Origin: Mycolicibacterium peregrinum
GTDB lineage: Bacteria > Actinomycetota > Actinomycetes > Mycobacteriales > Mycobacteriaceae
Assembly (NCBI RefSeq): GCF_001665785.1
Contig: NZ_LZSO01000051.1
Span: 62,001-126,000 of the forward strand
Length of the DNA: 64,000 nt
Direction: 5' to 3'
The stretch's first letter is position 1. Each line of letters starts with the position of its first letter. Position numbers and translations under genes: made by a program. The notes beneath the pieces are model-generated. The model worked only from the letters and a program-made list of their open reading frames with translations, had not been told where the DNA came from and did no database searches. Shown here one piece after another: positions 51,421 to 59,645 of this stretch.

Positions 51421-52442
51421 GCGAGATAGACGTTGCGCGGCTTGCCGATTGGATGGACAACGCCGGACTGCCCGGCAAGGGTGAGCCGCTTGAGGCCCGT
51501 TTTCTGTCCGGCGGAACCCAGAACGTCATCTATGCGATCCGCCGTGGCGAGCACACCTGTGTGCTGCGGATGCCTCCGGCGGGCGCACCGCCGGATCGGG
51601 ACAAAGGCATTCTGCGGGAATGGCGCATCATCGAGGCACTCGACGGCACGGACGTCCCGCACACGGCTGCGGTCGGCGTGTGCGCCGACCCGGAGGTGCT
51701 GGGCCGGCCGTTCTATCTGATGGGCTTCGTCGACGGCTGGTCCCCGATGGATACCCACGGCCGCTGGCCTGAGCCTTTCGATACCGACCTGAGCGCCCGT
51801 CCCGGGTTGAGTTATCAACTGGCCGAAGGTATTGCGCTGCTGTCCAAGGTTGATTGGCAGGCCAAGGGGCTGAGCGACCTCGGTCGGCCGGACGGCTTCC
51901 ACGAACGCCAGGTGTCCCGCTGGATCGGCTTCCTCGACCGGATCAAGAACCGTGACTTGCCCGGGCTCGAGGTGGCCACGGAGTGGCTTCGGGCCCACAA
52001 GCCGCTCGACTTCATCCCCGGTCTGATGCACGGGGACTACCAGTTCGCCAACGTCATGTACCGCCACGGCGTCCCGGCCACGATGGCCGCCATCGTGGAC
52101 TGGGAGATGGGCACCGTCGGCGACCCGAAGCTGGACCTGGCCTGGATGGTGCAGAGTTGGCCGGCCGATACCGATCACCCGGAACCATCCGAGATGGGTT
52201 ACGTCGACATGCGTGGGATGCCCTCCCGCGACGACGTCGTGGCGCACTACGCGAAGGTCTCCGGACGCCAGGTGGATGACCTCGACTACTACCTGGTGCT
52301 GGCGAAATGGAAGCTGGCGATCGTCCTGGAGCAGGGTTTTCAGCGGGCGGGCGACGACGAGAAACTGCTGGCTTTCGGGCCGGTGGTCACCGAATTGATG
52401 CGATCCGCCGCCGAACTCGCCGAATCCACCGACTACCGGTGA
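51417..52442 (+). CDS. APH-family phosphotransferase (kinase partner of ACAD10/11-like enzyme)
   Basis: A 341-residue aminoglycoside-phosphotransferase-fold kinase starting with GTG on the stop of the dehydrogenase gene. The catalytic loop is HGDYQFANVM (205-214), and the metal-binding Asp is in VDWEMGTVGDP (Asp228). In animal ACAD10/11 and the bacterial levulinate pathway, such kinases phosphorylate 4-hydroxyacyl-CoA so that the dehydrogenase-like partner can eliminate phosphate. The coupled pair suggests the same chemistry here. It is not expected to be an antibiotic-resistance gene. Confidence 0.88.
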   Translation: MSEIDVARLADWMDNAGLPGKGEPLEARFLSGGTQNVIYAIRRGEHTCVLRMPPAGAPPDRDKGILREWRIIEALDGTDVPHTAAVGVCADPEVLGRPFYLMGFVDGWSPMDTHGRWPEPFDTDLSARPGLSYQLAEGIALLSKVDWQAKGLSDLGRPDGFHERQVSRWIGFLDRIKNRDLPGLEVATEWLRAHKPLDFIPGLMHGDYQFANVMYRHGVPATMAAIVDWEMGTVGDPKLDLAWMVQSWPADTDHPEPSEMGYVDMRGMPSRDDVVAHYAKVSGRQVDDLDYYLVLAKWKLAIVLEQGFQRAGDDEKLLAFGPVVTELMRSAAELAESTDYR

Positions 52443-53440
52443 AGGCCGCCGTCTGCCCCGAGTACGGGCCTCCGGATGTCGTTCGCCTCGACGACGTCCC
52501 CGCTCCCCCGCTGGAGTCCGGCCAGGTACGGGTCCAGGTCGGTGCGGCCGCCGTGAACTTCCCCGATGTACTGCTGGTTGCCGACAAGTACCAGATCCAT
52601 GTACCGGTGCCGTTCATCCCGGGTAGTGAGTTCGCCGGGGTGGTCACCGAGGTCGCCTCTGACACCGACGGTTTCGCCGTCGGCGACAGGGTGACCGGAA
52701 CCGGATTGTTCGGCGCCTTCGCCGAGCAGGTGTGCGTTCCTCCGGCCGGGCTCGCCCAGATCCCCGACGGCGTGGACGACCGCACTGCGTCCGCGTTCGG
52801 AGTGGCGCACCGCACCGCTTATCACACGTTGCGCTCGGTGGCCCGGATCCAACCGGCCGACGACGTGATCGTGCTGGGCGCCGGCGGCGGCGTGGGTCTG
52901 GCGGCCGTGCAGCTCGCAACGACACTCGGCGCGCGGGTGACGGCAGTCGCCTCGTCGGACGAAAAGCTCTCCATTGCAGAGCAATACGGCGCGGTCTCGA
53001 TCGTCAACCACGCACGCGGAGACCTACGCGCCGCCCTGCGGGAGGCGTTGTCCGACGGCGCACATGCGGTGCTGGACCCGGTCGGCGGAGACCTGTCGGA
53101 GCCGGCCTTGCGGACATTGCGGCGCGGCGGCCGGTTCGTGACGATTGGCTACGCCGCCGGTGCCATCCCCCGCATCCCATTGAACCTGGTCCTGGTCAAA
53201 GGAATTCACATTCTGGGCTTTCAGTTCCAGGACATCGACCCGGACGAGTTCACCCGGAACGAAGCCGAATTGCGGGACCTGCTGGCCACCGGCGCCGTTC
53301 GGCCGCACATCGGTGCGGTCTATCCGCTCAGCGAGGCCGCCGCGGCACTGCGCGAGGTGGCCTCCGGGAAAGCGGTCGGCAAGGTCGTGATCGACCTCAG
53401 GACTCCTTCGGCGGATAGAAGTACTCCCGCCACGCCGTGA
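52439..53440 (+). CDS. Quinone-oxidoreductase-type medium-chain dehydrogenase/reductase
   Basis: A 333-residue MDR-superfamily NADPH oxidoreductase (zinc-independent QOR type), starting with GTG on the stop of the kinase gene. Motifs include NFPDVLLVADKYQ, PGSEFAGVV, and the cofactor-binding VLGAGGGVGLAAVQLA. Such enzymes reduce quinones or alpha,beta-unsaturated carbonyls/acyl-CoAs. Its C-terminal tail overlaps the convergent epoxide-hydrolase-like gene by 44 bases. Confidence 0.9.
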   Translation: MKAAVCPEYGPPDVVRLDDVPAPPLESGQVRVQVGAAAVNFPDVLLVADKYQIHVPVPFIPGSEFAGVVTEVASDTDGFAVGDRVTGTGLFGAFAEQVCVPPAGLAQIPDGVDDRTASAFGVAHRTAYHTLRSVARIQPADDVIVLGAGGGVGLAAVQLATTLGARVTAVASSDEKLSIAEQYGAVSIVNHARGDLRAALREALSDGAHAVLDPVGGDLSEPALRTLRRGGRFVTIGYAAGAIPRIPLNLVLVKGIHILGFQFQDIDPDEFTRNEAELRDLLATGAVRPHIGAVYPLSEAAAALREVASGKAVGKVVIDLRTPSADRSTPATP

Positions 53441-53753
53441 TCTTCTCGTCTCGCACCTCGTAGGCACCCATCACCGGCCAGCTCATCTGCTTTCCGTCCA
53501 CGATCCAGTGATCGCGCCGTTCCATCAGGACCACGTTCCCGTCGACAGCGAGGTACTGGATCTCGAGGTCCACGCATTTGCCGCCGGCGAAGAACACCTT
53601 CATCATTTCGTGAATCGCATCCCGCCCCGAGAGTTTCGGCCAGTCGGGGCCGATGTCGAAGGTGGCGTCGTCGGCGAAATGACTCATGACTTCGTCGACG
53701 TCGTTGCTTCCCCATGCGGCGATCTCGGCGCGCACGATCTGCTCAGCGGTCAT
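53397..53753 (-). CDS. SnoaL/limonene-1,2-epoxide-hydrolase-like protein
   Basis: A 118-residue NTF2-fold protein. The segments LMERRDHW and AYEVRDEKITAWREYF follow the layout of limonene-1,2-epoxide hydrolases, in which an Arg and two Asp activate water. The R-x-D pair is plausible, but the second Asp (WRDYF) is replaced by Glu (WREYF). ATG 53753 follows GAGGG. An epoxide hydrolase or an isomerase of the SnoaL type are both possible. It is divergent from the P450 at 53902 and overlaps the oxidoreductase gene tail to tail. Confidence 0.78.
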   Translation of the reverse strand: MTAEQIVRAEIAAWGSNDVDEVMSHFADDATFDIGPDWPKLSGRDAIHEMMKVFFAGGKCVDLEIQYLAVDGNVVLMERRDHWIVDGKQMSWPVMGAYEVRDEKITAWREYFYPPKES

Positions 53754-53783
53754 CACATTCCCTCGGTCCGTAGCTGCACATAT

Positions 53784-53807
53784 TTACACTTTAACTATCA
53801 ACTGTAA
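53784..53807. promoter_or_regulatory. AT-rich divergent promoter region with short inverted repeat
   Basis: TTACA and TGTAA form inverted ends of a 24-base AT-rich block between the epoxide-hydrolase-like gene and the P450 gene. This block stands out against the GC-rich surroundings and is the likely shared promoter/operator. Confidence 0.4.
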
Positions 53808-53901
53808 TGATGGTGCGATCCTGCTATGCAAGTGCTCAGGAGAACCGGGCCCCGCTGAACCCAGCCCGCTTCAGCACTCCCGCTACCCCGATGGAGGCCT
53901 C

Positions 53902-55089
53902 ATGACAGTGCCCACCGCACCAGCCGAACCGGATCTGTATTACGACCCGTACAGCGTCGAGCTCAATATGGATCCTTATTCGGTGTTCGCCCGGATCAGG
54001 GAAGAAGCCCCGCTGTACTACAACGAGCAGCACGACTTCTACGCGCTGAGCCGGTACGACGATGTCAACAAGGCGGTCATCGACCATGAGACATTCATCT
54101 CCGGGCGCGGAGCACTGCTCGAGATCATCAAGTCCGGCATGGAGATACCGCCGGGGACACTGATCTTCGAGGATCCGCCGATCCACAACATCCACCGCAA
54201 CCTGCTGTCGCGGGTGTTCACCCCGCGCAAGGTGCTGGCGCTGGAACCGCAGATCCGAGAATTCACCGCGCGTTGCCTGGATCCGCTCGTCGGGTCGGAC
54301 CGCTTCGACTTCGTACAGGATCTCGGCGAGCAGATGCCGATGCGCGTCATCGGCATGCTGCTGGGCATTCCCGAGGACCGGCAACGCGCCATCAACGACC
54401 ACGGCGAGGAGACCCTGCAGGGGCAGACGGTCGATGCCCTGGCCACCGGTGAGGTGTTCGCGGAGTTCATCGACTGGCGCACCGAGCACCCGTCCGACGA
54501 CATCATGACCGATCTGCTCAACGCCGAATTCACCGACGAGACCGGCACCGTGCGCACGCTGCGTCGCGACGAGCTGCTGCTCTACCTGACGGTCATCGCC
54601 ACAGCCGGCTCCGAGACCACCACGCGGCTGATCGGCTGGGCCGGAAAGACCCTGGCCGACGTCCCTGATCAACGGCGTGAGCTGGTGGAGAATCCCGAGC
54701 TCATCCCCCAGGCGATCGAGGAGATCCTGCGCTGGGAGCCGCCGGCCCTGCAGATCGCCCGCTACGTCACCCGCGATGTCGACTACTACGGGCAGACCGT
54801 TCCGGCGGGCTCGGCGATGCTCATGCTGGTCGGTGCGGCCAACCGCGACCACCGGCGGTTCGCGCCGGACGGCGACGTCTTCGACATTCACCGGGAACAG
54901 AAGTCCCACATGACTTTCGGTGCAGGCACACATTTCTGCATGGGCAACGCGCTGGCCCGCTTGGAGGGGCGCATCGCCCTGGAGGAGATCCTCAAACGCT
55001 TCCCGGAGTGGGAGGTCGACTGGGCCAATGCCAAGCCGTCGGAGACCGCTGCGGTACGGGGCTGGTCCGCGATGCCCACATTCGTCTAG
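53902..55089 (+). CDS. Cytochrome P450
   Basis: A 395-residue P450, started at ATG 53902 (MTVPTAPAEPDLYYDPY) behind GGAGG. The I-helix motif is ATAGSETTTR and the haem loop MTFGAGTHFCMGNALAR (Cys346). Its N-terminal half (IREEAPLYYNEQHDFYALSRYDDV) is close to that of the P450 at 43960. It is paired by divergence with an epoxide-hydrolase-like gene, an arrangement that would fit an epoxidation-hydrolysis route. No ferredoxin gene is adjacent. Confidence 0.95.
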   Translation: MTVPTAPAEPDLYYDPYSVELNMDPYSVFARIREEAPLYYNEQHDFYALSRYDDVNKAVIDHETFISGRGALLEIIKSGMEIPPGTLIFEDPPIHNIHRNLLSRVFTPRKVLALEPQIREFTARCLDPLVGSDRFDFVQDLGEQMPMRVIGMLLGIPEDRQRAINDHGEETLQGQTVDALATGEVFAEFIDWRTEHPSDDIMTDLLNAEFTDETGTVRTLRRDELLLYLTVIATAGSETTTRLIGWAGKTLADVPDQRRELVENPELIPQAIEEILRWEPPALQIARYVTRDVDYYGQTVPAGSAMLMLVGAANRDHRRFAPDGDVFDIHREQKSHMTFGAGTHFCMGNALARLEGRIALEEILKRFPEWEVDWANAKPSETAAVRGWSAMPTFV

Positions 55090-55116
55090 CGCCCAGCGTT
55101 TTGAGGTCGGTCAGCG

Positions 55117-55476
55117 TCATTGACCGTAGGTGTGCCTCAGGTTGGCGTTGACGAGGTGGTCGACGCGTGAGCCTATGGCCCTCGCCTCGGTGGCATCGGG
55201 CGGTGCACCGTCGGCAGACAGCGTCCAGCGCAAGTCGGTTCCACCCCGCCCGTCGGCTGCAATATCGAACTCGACCCGCACATTTGGCCACGGCCGCCAC
55301 AACGAGGACCACACCACGCGGCCCGGTCGGTCGCTTTCGATGACCTCCGGCGCCATCTCGTCATCCGAGAGGTTCAACCAAGGCCGCGCCGACTGACGAT
55401 GAGGGTTACCCAGGTCCTCGAACACCGCCCACGGCGGAGCGGGCTGCCTGGACCGCCGAGATCGGATTACCGCCAT
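55117..55476 (-). CDS. SRPBCC-family protein
   Basis: A 119-residue protein with a START/Bet v1-like (SRPBCC) pattern: ATG 55476 or TTG 55485 as start, a PPWAVFEDLGNPHRQ-like entry, VVWSSLWRPWPNVRVEFDI and WTLSADG strands, and a long C-terminal helix. Such proteins bind hydrophobic ligands; no catalytic residues can be assigned. It is convergent with the P450 gene, 27 bases away. Confidence 0.72.
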   Translation of the reverse strand: MAVIRSRRSRQPAPPWAVFEDLGNPHRQSARPWLNLSDDEMAPEVIESDRPGRVVWSSLWRPWPNVRVEFDIAADGRGGTDLRWTLSADGAPPDATEARAIGSRVDHLVNANLRHTYGQ

Positions 55477-55514
55477 ATCTGGCAACCTAATTCACTCCCG
55501 TGAGCACAGATACG

Positions 55515-55552
55515 TCCGCCCCGGTCAGCCAGGGGATGCCGACCGGGGCGGA
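55515..55552 (-). terminator. Perfect 12-bp hairpin after the small secreted protein gene
   Basis: TCCGCCCCGGTC (55515-55526) and GACCGGGGCGGA (55541-55552) form a GC-rich stem with a 14-base loop, 20 bases beyond the stop of the minus-strand gene at 55573. There is no U-tract, as in many mycobacterial terminators. Confidence 0.75.
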
Positions 55553-55572
55553 AGTTTGAGTGTGATCGTGGA

Positions 55573-55743
55573 TCAGAACGGCAGATCCACAAATCCGTTC
55601 GAGGTGTTGACCTGGTCCTGGTTGTCGACACTGTAGTGCGGCCCCACCGGGGTGACAGGCTCGGCCTGGGCCGGCGCGGCCAGGCCGAACACCACTGCGG
55701 TCAGACCACTGGCGATCAGGGTGGCAAATCCGAACTTCTTCAT
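55573..55743 (-). CDS. Small secreted protein, 56 residues
   Basis: A short gene with ATG 55743 about eight bases after GAAGAAGG. The product has a clear Sec signal peptide (MKKFGFATLIASGLTAVVF..., cut after APAQA at residue 27) and a mature peptide of only 29 residues (begins EPVTPVGPHYSVDNQDQ), without cysteines. I do not recognise the mature part. The strong signal peptide, ribosome-binding site and following terminator make it a convincing gene. Confidence 0.78.
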   Translation of the reverse strand: MKKFGFATLIASGLTAVVFGLAAPAQAEPVTPVGPHYSVDNQDQVNTSNGFVDLPF

Positions 55744-56014
55744 TGTGGTGCCTTCTTCCGATGCGATCTCAGGTGGCGTCGAGCGTTGCGCTCCGGCTCC
55801 ACAGTTCGGCGATCAGATGTTGCATTTCGCCGATCTGATCCATCAAACATCGAGGTCAGCAGGTTAATTCCGATGGCAGAAATTGATCTGCGATTGGCAG
55901 ATTCCACTCATGCCCCGGCCGCAGGCGGGTCACGTCAGCTTCAGCACAGCATGGCGCAGATCACACACCCGCAAACGTCCGGGATCGACGGTCCGAAGAC
56001 GCTTGCGGCGAAGT
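55744..56014. other. Intergenic region with an 8-bp inverted repeat
   Basis: No gene is supported here. It contains the inverted repeat GATCAGAT (55811-55818) / ATCTGATC (55833-55840) and an AT-richer block around 55860-55900 with CAGAAATTGATCTG. These may be the promoter and control sites of the small secreted protein gene, which reads away to the left. Confidence 0.5.
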
Positions 56015-56518
56015 TCAGCTTGCCGGGATCAGATCGGCAGGCACCGAACGGCGAACCATGGTGCCGCACCGGAATGCCTCGGTGTCACCGACCACCTTGG
56101 CTTCGGGATCGTTGACGGCCGCGAGCGCCTGGGCCTTGAAAGCGCGTGCGGCAGCAGACAGTTCGTGACGTACCGGGTCAACGCTGAGATCCGCCGGACA
56201 CTCGTCACCCCACAGCGTCACCTCGGTGTGGCCCTGCTCCAGCGCGCCCAGCACGCCGCGGCGCACCCGCTCGTCGGTGTTGAACAGATCTGCCGCCACT
56301 GCGACGGTCTGCGGATGCGGACGGTCCTCCCAAGACTCCAGGACAGACTCCAGGGCGATGGTCTCGACCCCGAGGATCGCCAGCGGCCGGACATCCTCGT
56401 CGGCGCCGATCAGCACCGTGACGTCCCACCCGGCCATCACCCGATCGACGAGCCAGCCGCCGGCGAACCGGACCGCGTCGACCACACAGGGGGCGACCAC
56501 ATCAAGCCGATACCGCAT
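56015..56518 (-). CDS. Conserved hypothetical protein downstream of TetR
   Basis: A 167-residue soluble protein of unknown function, starting at ATG 56518 behind TTGGAGG. The N-terminal part (MRYRLDVVAPCVVDAVRFAGGWLVDRVMAGWDVTVLIG, seen in pieces) looks like an alpha/beta fold with a parallel strand after a helix. It is 15 bases after the TetR stop and so co-transcribed with it. No domain could be assigned. Confidence 0.78.
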   Translation of the reverse strand: MRYRLDVVAPCVVDAVRFAGGWLVDRVMAGWDVTVLIGADEDVRPLAILGVETIALESVLESWEDRPHPQTVAVAADLFNTDERVRRGVLGALEQGHTEVTLWGDECPADLSVDPVRHELSAAARAFKAQALAAVNDPEAKVVGDTEAFRCGTMVRRSVPADLIPAS

Positions 56519-56532
56519 GTCGTCCTCCAATC

Positions 56533-57186
56533 TCACTGGACGGTCGCCCCGTTGCGGCCGTCCGGCTGCTCGATCTCCCGCCCCAGCATGTCCGCGTAGC
56601 TCTTGAACACGTCCGTCAACGGGAGCGAGGGATCGAGTAGCCATGAGGTCTCCATTCCATTGATGAATGCCAGGATCTCCACGGCCTTGGTGGCCGCGTC
56701 GAAGTCGGAGCGGTAGCGGCCGCTGAGCTGGCCGCGGGTGATGATGTCGGTGACGATGTCGCGCGCCGCCTGCTGTCGTTTCAGCAAACGATCGTGCAGG
56801 GGGGCGTCGGGTTGGATGTTCTCGACCAGCAGCACCGTGAACGTGCCGACCAGCTCGGGCGCCCGGACGAACCGCTCGGCCACCCGCTTGATCTCCTCGG
56901 CGAGGTCACCGGAGCGGTCGGCGTGGGTGTCATCGTCGTGATCGCGCGCATCGAGCACCGCGTTGAGCAGTTGCTCCTTGGACTCGAAATGATGCAGCAG
57001 GCCGGCCGGCGTGACGCCGACCTCCCTGGCGATCTGGGCCAGGGACGTGTTGCGCCAACCGTTGCGGGCCAGCAGCTTCTCGGCCACGGAAAGTATCCGC
57101 TGCCTGCGGTCTTCCCCCTTGGCCAGGAGCGTCTCATAGGGCCGTGCGCCCCCAGAAGACACCTCTGCCCCTGCCACTGAAGCCAC
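56533..57186 (-). CDS. TetR-family transcriptional regulator
   Basis: A 217-residue TetR regulator with helix-turn-helix TSLAQIAREVGVTPAGLLHHF and a helical ligand domain. I start it at GTG 57186 behind AAGGAG; a GTG at 57219 would place part of the operator palindrome inside the gene. A perfect 10-bp inverted repeat lies just upstream (57202-57233). It follows the acyl-CoA dehydrogenase - thiolase - CoA-transferase run and may regulate it. Confidence 0.9.
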   Translation of the reverse strand: MASVAGAEVSSGGARPYETLLAKGEDRRQRILSVAEKLLARNGWRNTSLAQIAREVGVTPAGLLHHFESKEQLLNAVLDARDHDDDTHADRSGDLAEEIKRVAERFVRAPELVGTFTVLLVENIQPDAPLHDRLLKRQQAARDIVTDIITRGQLSGRYRSDFDAATKAVEILAFINGMETSWLLDPSLPLTDVFKSYADMLGREIEQPDGRNGATVQ

Positions 57187-57201
57187 CGGACTCCTTCGTC
57201 G

Positions 57202-57233
57202 AACCAACCTAGTGAACACACAGTAGGTTGGTT
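57202..57233. promoter_or_regulatory. Perfect 10-bp inverted repeat, TetR operator candidate
   Basis: AACCAACCTA (57202-57211) and TAGGTTGGTT (57224-57233) are exact inverse copies separated by 12 bases, starting 16 bases upstream of the TetR start. Such a repeat next to a tetR gene is typical of an autoregulatory operator. Confidence 0.75.
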
Positions 57234-57269
57234 TGACGGCTGTGACAAGCGTCTCAGGAAAACAATCTA

Positions 57270-57292
57270 CCGGCGGCCGTCACAACCGCCGG
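57270..57292 (-). terminator. Short GC hairpin after the acyl-CoA dehydrogenase gene
   Basis: CCGGCGG (57270-57276) and CCGCCGG (57286-57292) form a 7-bp stem with a 9-base loop, 11 bases beyond the stop at 57303. It may partly end transcription of the upstream operon before the TetR gene. Confidence 0.5.
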
Positions 57293-57302
57293 ATACAACC
57301 GG

Positions 57303-58451
57303 TCAGAGGCCCAGAGACTTGGCGATGATCACCTTCATGACCTCGCTGGTGCCGGCGTAGATACGGGCCACCCGGGCGTCCGTGTACAGCCGGGCGATGG
57401 GGTACTCCATCATGTAGCCGTACCCGCCGAAGAGCTGCAGGCAACGATCGATCACCCGCGCCTGCATCTCGGTGCAGAACAGTTTCACCCGGGCCGCATC
57501 GGCACCGGACAGCTCGCCGTCGACGTGCAGGGCCACCGCCCGGTCGAGCATGGCCTGGGCCGCTTCGACCTCCGTCGAGCAGGCCGCCAACTCGAACTTG
57601 GTGTTCTGGAATGACGCCACCGGCTGGCCGAATGCCTTGCGATCCTTGGTGTAGCCGATCGCCGCGGCGATCGCCGAGCGGGCCTGCGCCACCGACCCCA
57701 CCGCCACGGTGAGCCGCTCCTGGGCCAGGTTGTGGCCCAGGTAGCTGAACGCCTCGCCCTCCTCCCCCAGCACGTTGGCCACGGGCACCCGGACGTCGGC
57801 GAACGACAGCTCCGCGGTGTCCTGCACCTTGCAGCCCATCTTCTCCAGCTCGCGGCCCCGCTCGAAGCCCGCCATGCCGTCTTCGACCACCAGCAGGGTC
57901 AACCCCTTACGCCGGTTGTCCGGGTCGGTGGAGGTCCGCGCCACCACGACCACCAGATCGGCCTGGATGCCGCCGGTGATGAACGTTTTGGCGCCGTTGA
58001 GCACGTACTCGTCGCCGTCGCGCACGGCGGTGGTGCGCATGCCGGCCAGATCCGATCCGGTGCCCGGCTCGGTCATCGCCACCGCGGTCAGCAGCGTGCC
58101 CGCCGCCAGCCCGGGGAACCAGCGCTGCCGCTGCTCGTCGTTCGCGTAGTGCAGGAAGTACGGCAGGATCACCTCGAGCTGGGTCCGCACCGTCGACAGC
58201 GTGACCAGCGCGCGGGCCGCCTCCTCCTGCAACACCACGTTGTAGCGATAGTCCGCGATGCCCGCGCCGCCGTACTCCTCGGGAATCGCCATCCCGAGCA
58301 TGCCGAGCTCACCCATCTGTTTGAAGACGTCGCGCGGCATCCGGCCGCCCTTCTCCCACTCGGGATAGGCCGGGACGACTTCCTTTTCGATGAAGTCGCG
58401 CGCAAGCGCGCGAAATGCCTCGTGGTCCTCGGTGAACAGATTGCGTTGCAC
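57303..58451 (-). CDS. Acyl-CoA dehydrogenase
   Basis: A 382-residue FadE-type enzyme starting with GTG at 58451 behind AGGGAG. It has the flavin motifs TAVAMTEPGTGSDLAG and KTFITGGIQAD, a Glu in NLAQERLTV at the helix-G base position and IYAGTSEVMKVIIA at the end. It resembles dehydrogenases for branched or medium/long acyl-CoAs. It lies 15 bases after the thiolase gene. Confidence 0.94.
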   Translation of the reverse strand: MQRNLFTEDHEAFRALARDFIEKEVVPAYPEWEKGGRMPRDVFKQMGELGMLGMAIPEEYGGAGIADYRYNVVLQEEAARALVTLSTVRTQLEVILPYFLHYANDEQRQRWFPGLAAGTLLTAVAMTEPGTGSDLAGMRTTAVRDGDEYVLNGAKTFITGGIQADLVVVVARTSTDPDNRRKGLTLLVVEDGMAGFERGRELEKMGCKVQDTAELSFADVRVPVANVLGEEGEAFSYLGHNLAQERLTVAVGSVAQARSAIAAAIGYTKDRKAFGQPVASFQNTKFELAACSTEVEAAQAMLDRAVALHVDGELSGADAARVKLFCTEMQARVIDRCLQLFGGYGYMMEYPIARLYTDARVARIYAGTSEVMKVIIAKSLGL

Positions 58452-58466
58452 TACTTCTCCCTAGCG

Positions 58467-59624
58467 TCAGTCGATGAGCTCGACCAGCGTGGCGTTGGCG
58501 GTGCCGCCGCCCTCACACATGGTCTGCAGGCCGTAACGAATTCCGTTGTCGCGCATGTGGTTGATCATCCGGGTCATCAGTACCGCGCCCGACGCGCCGA
58601 GCGGGTGCCCCAACGCGATGGCACCGCCGAGCGGGTTGAGCTTCGCCTCGTCGGCGCCGGTCTCGGCCAGCCAGGCCAGGGGCACCGGGGCGAAGGCCTC
58701 GTTCACCTCGAATACGCCGACCTCGTCGAGGCGCACGCCGGCCTTGTGCAGCACCTTCTCGGTGGCCGGGATCGGCCCGGTCAGCATCAGCACCGGGTCG
58801 GCTCCCGTCACCGCGCCGGCGCGGTAGCGCGCGATCGGTGAAAGACCCATGGCGACAGCGGCTTCGGCCGTCATCACCAGCAGGGCCGCGGCACCGTCGG
58901 AGATCTGTGAGGAGTTGCCCGCATGGATCACCCCGTCCTCGGTGAAGGCGGGCTTGAGACCGGCAAGCTTCTCCACCGTGGTGCCACGGCGGACCCCTTC
59001 GTCGGCGACCACCGGGTCCAGCTGATCGGCCGGGTCGGGAAACACCGTGATCATCTGGTGCTCGAAGGCACCGCGGTCCTGCGCCGCGGCCGCCCGCTCG
59101 TGCGAGGCGACGGAGTATTCGTCGAGCTGGGTCCGGCCGAAACCCCACTTCTGCGAAATCATCTCGGCCGAGATGCCCTGGTTGAACGAAAAATCTTGGT
59201 ACCGCTCAAACACTTTCGGCCCGTAAGGCTGGCCGGTGGCCCGGGCCGCCCCCAGCGGCACCTTGCTCATCACCTCGACTCCGCCTGCGACGACGACGTC
59301 CTGCTGGCCCGACATCACCGCCTGGACCGCGAAATCCAGCGCCTGCTGGCTGGATCCGCAGGCGCGGTTGACCGTGGTGCCCGGAATGCGTTCGGGCCAG
59401 CCGGCGGCCAGCACCGAGTACCGACCGATGTTGCTGGATTGGTCGCCGACCTGGGAGACGCAGCCCCAGACCACGTCGTCGATGATCTCGGGGCTGATGC
59501 CCGCCCGCTCCACCAGTGCATTGAGCACCAGTGCCGACAGGTCAGCGGCATGGAATCCCGACAGGCCGCCGTTGCGCTTGCCGACCGGGGTACGGACGGC
59601 CTCGACGATGACGGTTTCGCGCAT
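58467..59624 (-). CDS. Acetyl-CoA acyltransferase (thiolase)
   Basis: A 385-residue thiolase with all catalytic elements: the nucleophilic Cys89 in NRACGSSQQ, NEAFA, GGAIALGHPLGASG and the second Cys in CEGGGTANATL. The degradative FadA type is most likely given the acyl-CoA dehydrogenases on both sides. ATG 59624 follows GGAG. It would release acetyl- or propionyl-CoA from a 3-ketoacyl-CoA. Confidence 0.95.
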   Translation of the reverse strand: MRETVIVEAVRTPVGKRNGGLSGFHAADLSALVLNALVERAGISPEIIDDVVWGCVSQVGDQSSNIGRYSVLAAGWPERIPGTTVNRACGSSQQALDFAVQAVMSGQQDVVVAGGVEVMSKVPLGAARATGQPYGPKVFERYQDFSFNQGISAEMISQKWGFGRTQLDEYSVASHERAAAAQDRGAFEHQMITVFPDPADQLDPVVADEGVRRGTTVEKLAGLKPAFTEDGVIHAGNSSQISDGAAALLVMTAEAAVAMGLSPIARYRAGAVTGADPVLMLTGPIPATEKVLHKAGVRLDEVGVFEVNEAFAPVPLAWLAETGADEAKLNPLGGAIALGHPLGASGAVLMTRMINHMRDNGIRYGLQTMCEGGGTANATLVELID

Positions 59625-59645
59625 TGGATTCTCCGTTCTTGTTGA

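Noticed and set aside
51417..52442. APH-family protein as an aminoglycoside-resistance gene
   Set aside because: Coupling to an ACAD10/11-type dehydrogenase indicates a metabolic kinase.
55636..56115. 159-residue plus-strand frame across the 55.7-56.1 kb gap
   Set aside because: It crosses the small secreted protein gene and the next minus-strand gene antisense, lacks a ribosome-binding site and has no domain.
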